Position numbers and translations under genes: made by a program. Under the pieces are notes generated by a model that made no database searches, was not told the DNA's origin, and saw only the letters and a list, made by a program, of their open reading frames with translations. Shown in pieces: positions 62,164 to 64,000 of a stretch of 64,000 nucleotides of DNA. Source of the DNA: Neoroseomonas terrae (lineage in GTDB: Bacteria; Pseudomonadota; Alphaproteobacteria; Acetobacterales; Acetobacteraceae). The stretch covers positions 124,001-188,000 of the forward strand of contig NZ_JAAEDI010000004.1 of NCBI RefSeq assembly GCF_018129025.1. Reading direction: 5' to 3'. Each line of letters starts with the position of its first letter. Position 1 is the stretch's first letter.

Positions 62164-62626
62164 CCAGCGCCTCATCCGCCTCGAACTGCCCGAGGAACCG
62201 CCGGCGCCATCCGCCTTCGCCGAGGCGGACCGCCGCCAGGCGATCGCGGACCTGCTCGCGGCCAACAGCTTCGATCCGCCGGACCTGCCCCCCGGCCCCT
62301 ACGCCCTGGTGGTATCGGTGCGGGAGGGGCGGCTGGTCCTCGACATCCGCGACGTGGACAACCGGCCGCTGCATGTCCTGGCGCTGGCGCTCGGCCCCTT
62401 CCGGCGGCTGATCAAGGACTACCACATGGTGGTCGAGGCGCATGAGCAGGCGGTGGCCGAAAGCGGCCCGGAAAGCCGCGTCCAGGCGATCGACATGGGT
62501 CGCCGCGGCCTGCACAACGAGGGGGCGGAGCTGCTCCGGCAGCGCCTCAAGGGCCGGATCGAGGTGGATTTCGAGACGGCGCGGCGGCTGTTCACCCTGC
62601 TCTGTGCGTTGCACCAGCGGATTTAA
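62156..62626 (+). CDS. UPF0262 family protein
   Basis: The 156-residue protein matches UPF0262, small soluble proteins of alphaproteobacteria: LIRLELPEE at the start, LLAANSFDP, LVLDIRDVDNRPL and the C-terminal IDMGRRGLHNEGAELLRQRL. Function is unknown. It overlaps the DUF983 gene by 8 bp, so they are co-transcribed. Confidence 0.88.
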   Translation: MPDQRLIRLELPEEPPAPSAFAEADRRQAIADLLAANSFDPPDLPPGPYALVVSVREGRLVLDIRDVDNRPLHVLALALGPFRRLIKDYHMVVEAHEQAVAESGPESRVQAIDMGRRGLHNEGAELLRQRLKGRIEVDFETARRLFTLLCALHQRI

Positions 62627-62728
62627 ATTGACCCTGGAGGCTGGCGCCGCCATCCGGCTGTTGCAGCCGTGGTGGGGGGCTGCGCGTTGCTGACGCGTCC
62701 CCGGCGCGCGAACGACGAAGGAGAGGCA

Positions 62729-63829
62729 ATGAAGATCGACGGCACCTGGTATCGCAGCGTGCGCGTGGATGCGGAGGATGGCTGGTCCGTCCGCATCCTC
62801 GACCAGACGAAGCTGCCCTGGCAGGTGGAATGGCTGCGTTTGACCAATGAGGACCAGGTCGCCCGCGCCATCCGGTCCATGCAGACGCGCGGCGCACCGC
62901 TGATCGGCGCGACGGCGGCTTATGGCGTGGCGCTGGCGATGCGGCGCGATCCCGGGACGTTGGAGGAGGTGTGCCGTCGCCTCGCCGGCACGCGCCCCAC
63001 GGCGATCAATCTGCGCTGGGCGATCGACCGGATGCTCGTTGCGCTGCGCAACCAGCCGCCCGATGCGCGCGTCGCCGCCGCCTATGCCGAGGCCGCCGCC
63101 ATCGCCGACGACGACGCCGCGACATGCGAGGCGATCGGCCGTCACGGCCTGCCGCTGTTGCAGGAAATCGCCAGCCGCAAGCCGAACCAGCCGGTCAATG
63201 TGCTGACTCACTGCAATGCCGGCTGGCTGGCGACGGTGGATTGGGGCACGGCGCTCGCGCCGATCTACATGGCGCATGATGCCGGCCTGCCGATCCATGT
63301 CTGGGTGGATGAGACACGGCCGCGCAACCAGGGCGCCGCGCTGACCGCCTTCGAACTCGGCGCGCATGGCGTGCCGCATACCGTCGTGACGGACAATGCC
63401 GGCGGGCACCTGATGCAGCATGGCGAGGTCGATATCGTCATCGTCGGCACTGACCGCGTGACGCGCACCGGGGACGTCGCCAACAAGATCGGCACTTACC
63501 TGAAGGCGCTGACCGCGAAGGACAACGGCGTGCCCTTCTGGGTGGCTCTGCCGCATTCGACGCTCGATATGCGCGTCGGCGACGGCGTGACGGAGATCCC
63601 GATCGAGGAACGCAGCCAGGCCGAGGTGACGGACCTGACAGGCCGGACCAGCGACGGCCGGATCGAGACGATCCGCGTCGTCGCCGGCGGCAGCCCGGCC
63701 GCCAACCCGGCCTTCGACGTGACGCCGGCACGGCTGGTGACGGGGCTGATCACCGAGCGCGGCCGCATCGCCGCGACCGGAGAGGCGATTGCCGCGATGT
63801 ATCCCGAGAAGGTCGCCGAGCCCGCTTGA
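62729..63829 (+). CDS. mtnA: S-methyl-5-thioribose-1-phosphate isomerase
   Basis: The 366-residue protein has the family motifs RGAPLIG, LTHCNAGWLAT with C162 and VGTDRVTRTGDVANKIGTY with D242, the catalytic Cys/Asp pair that converts the aldose MTR-1-P to the ketose in the methionine salvage pathway. GAAGGAGAGG precedes the ATG at 62729 by 4-13 nt. Some homologues act on ribose-1,5-bisphosphate-like or deoxyribose sugars; no other mtn genes are in view. Confidence 0.92.
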   Translation: MKIDGTWYRSVRVDAEDGWSVRILDQTKLPWQVEWLRLTNEDQVARAIRSMQTRGAPLIGATAAYGVALAMRRDPGTLEEVCRRLAGTRPTAINLRWAIDRMLVALRNQPPDARVAAAYAEAAAIADDDAATCEAIGRHGLPLLQEIASRKPNQPVNVLTHCNAGWLATVDWGTALAPIYMAHDAGLPIHVWVDETRPRNQGAALTAFELGAHGVPHTVVTDNAGGHLMQHGEVDIVIVGTDRVTRTGDVANKIGTYLKALTAKDNGVPFWVALPHSTLDMRVGDGVTEIPIEERSQAEVTDLTGRTSDGRIETIRVVAGGSPAANPAFDVTPARLVTGLITERGRIAATGEAIAAMYPEKVAEPA

Positions 63830-63860
63830 CCGGCCGCGCCGCGGGGGCAGGATCGCGGCC

Positions 63861-64000
63861 ATGGAAACGCTCAAGGAACTGGCCGAGGCCCTCGGCCCGC
63901 GGAACTGCCTGACCGAAGCTGGCGATGTCGCGCCCTATGCGGTGGATTGGCGCCAGCATTGGCATGGCACGCCCGCCGCCGTGTTGCGCCCGGGCACGAC
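63861..64000 (+). CDS. FAD-linked oxidase (3' truncated)
   Basis: The first 46 residues (METLKELAEALGPRNCLTEA) and the following APYAVDWRQHWHGTP match the N-terminus of FAD-binding type 4 dehydrogenases such as D-2-hydroxyglutarate or D-lactate dehydrogenase. The gene continues beyond the window, so the FAD-binding PP motif and active site are not visible. It lies 31 bp downstream of mtnA in the same direction. Confidence 0.78.
   Translation, partial: METLKELAEALGPRNCLTEAGDVAPYAVDWRQHWHGTPAAVLRPGT

Overview
The window is a 64 kb chromosomal segment of very high GC with dense coding on both strands. Twin-arginine-like signal peptides on periplasmic solute-binding proteins, two orphan Bug/TTT binding proteins, a UPF0262 protein, RTX proteins with Hint_2 domains and an H1-like Lys/Ala protein together suggest an aerobic alphaproteobacterium, most likely Acetobacteraceae (Roseomonas-like). 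This placement is inference from gene content. I saw no rRNA, tRNA, CRISPR array, transposase or prophage.

Layout. 0-5.7 kb: 3' part of a ThDP enzyme, a lytic-transglycosylase-like protein, a PcaB-like lyase, glutathione-dependent formaldehyde dehydrogenase and a cupin. 5.7-10.2 kb: a minus-strand operon dgoK-dgoA-dctP-dctQ-dctM for uptake and breakdown of a galactonate-type sugar acid. 10.3-14 kb: an NMT1/SsuA-type ABC importer with a maleate-isomerase-like protein. 14-26.7 kb: STAS-like protein, RidA, sugar epimerase plus PLP sugar aminotransferase, acetyltransferase, lipase, nitronate monooxygenase, beta-lactamase-fold hydrolase, NodU-type carbamoyltransferase and an orphan Bug protein. 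26.8-29.6 kb: a divergent PEP-carboxylase homologue. 29.6-35.6 kb: an overlapping operon (methyltransferase, GT2, EamA half-transporter, DUF3574), opposed by a GT-C-like membrane protein and two DMT permeases. 35.8-40 kb: MBL hydrolase, DbpA-like helicase, GNAT and the H1-like protein. 40.6-45.3 kb: prpC-prpD, a divergent LysR regulator and a phosphonopyruvate-hydrolase-like enzyme. 45.4-54.1 kb: two operons built around a hydantoinase-type amidohydrolase, two paralogous N-carbamoyl-D-amino-acid hydrolases, a Bug protein and a flavin monooxygenase, interrupted by an unrelated membrane-protein gene on the other strand. 54.1-62.6 kb: a lipoprotein, two tandem RTX-Hint proteins, an ABC exporter flanked by two related small lipoproteins, a hydantoin/Asp-Glu racemase, DUF983 and UPF0262. 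62.7-64 kb: mtnA and the start of an FAD-linked oxidase.

Two themes stand out. First, five intergenic copies of a roughly 220-250 bp palindromic element (2265, 12666, 24451 degraded, 36641 and 38635) share one architecture: outer hairpin, C-rich linker, inner hairpin and core, then the same parts inverted. The stem sequences differ between copies, but the changes are compensated so that pairing is kept. This looks like a non-autonomous mobile element under structural selection, and one copy lies inside an ABC operon. Second, a candidate ureide/hydantoin catabolic system spans about 45.4-54.1 kb, with a racemase of the hydantoin family at 60.9 kb. It combines ring opening, carbamoyl removal, uptake and oxidation.
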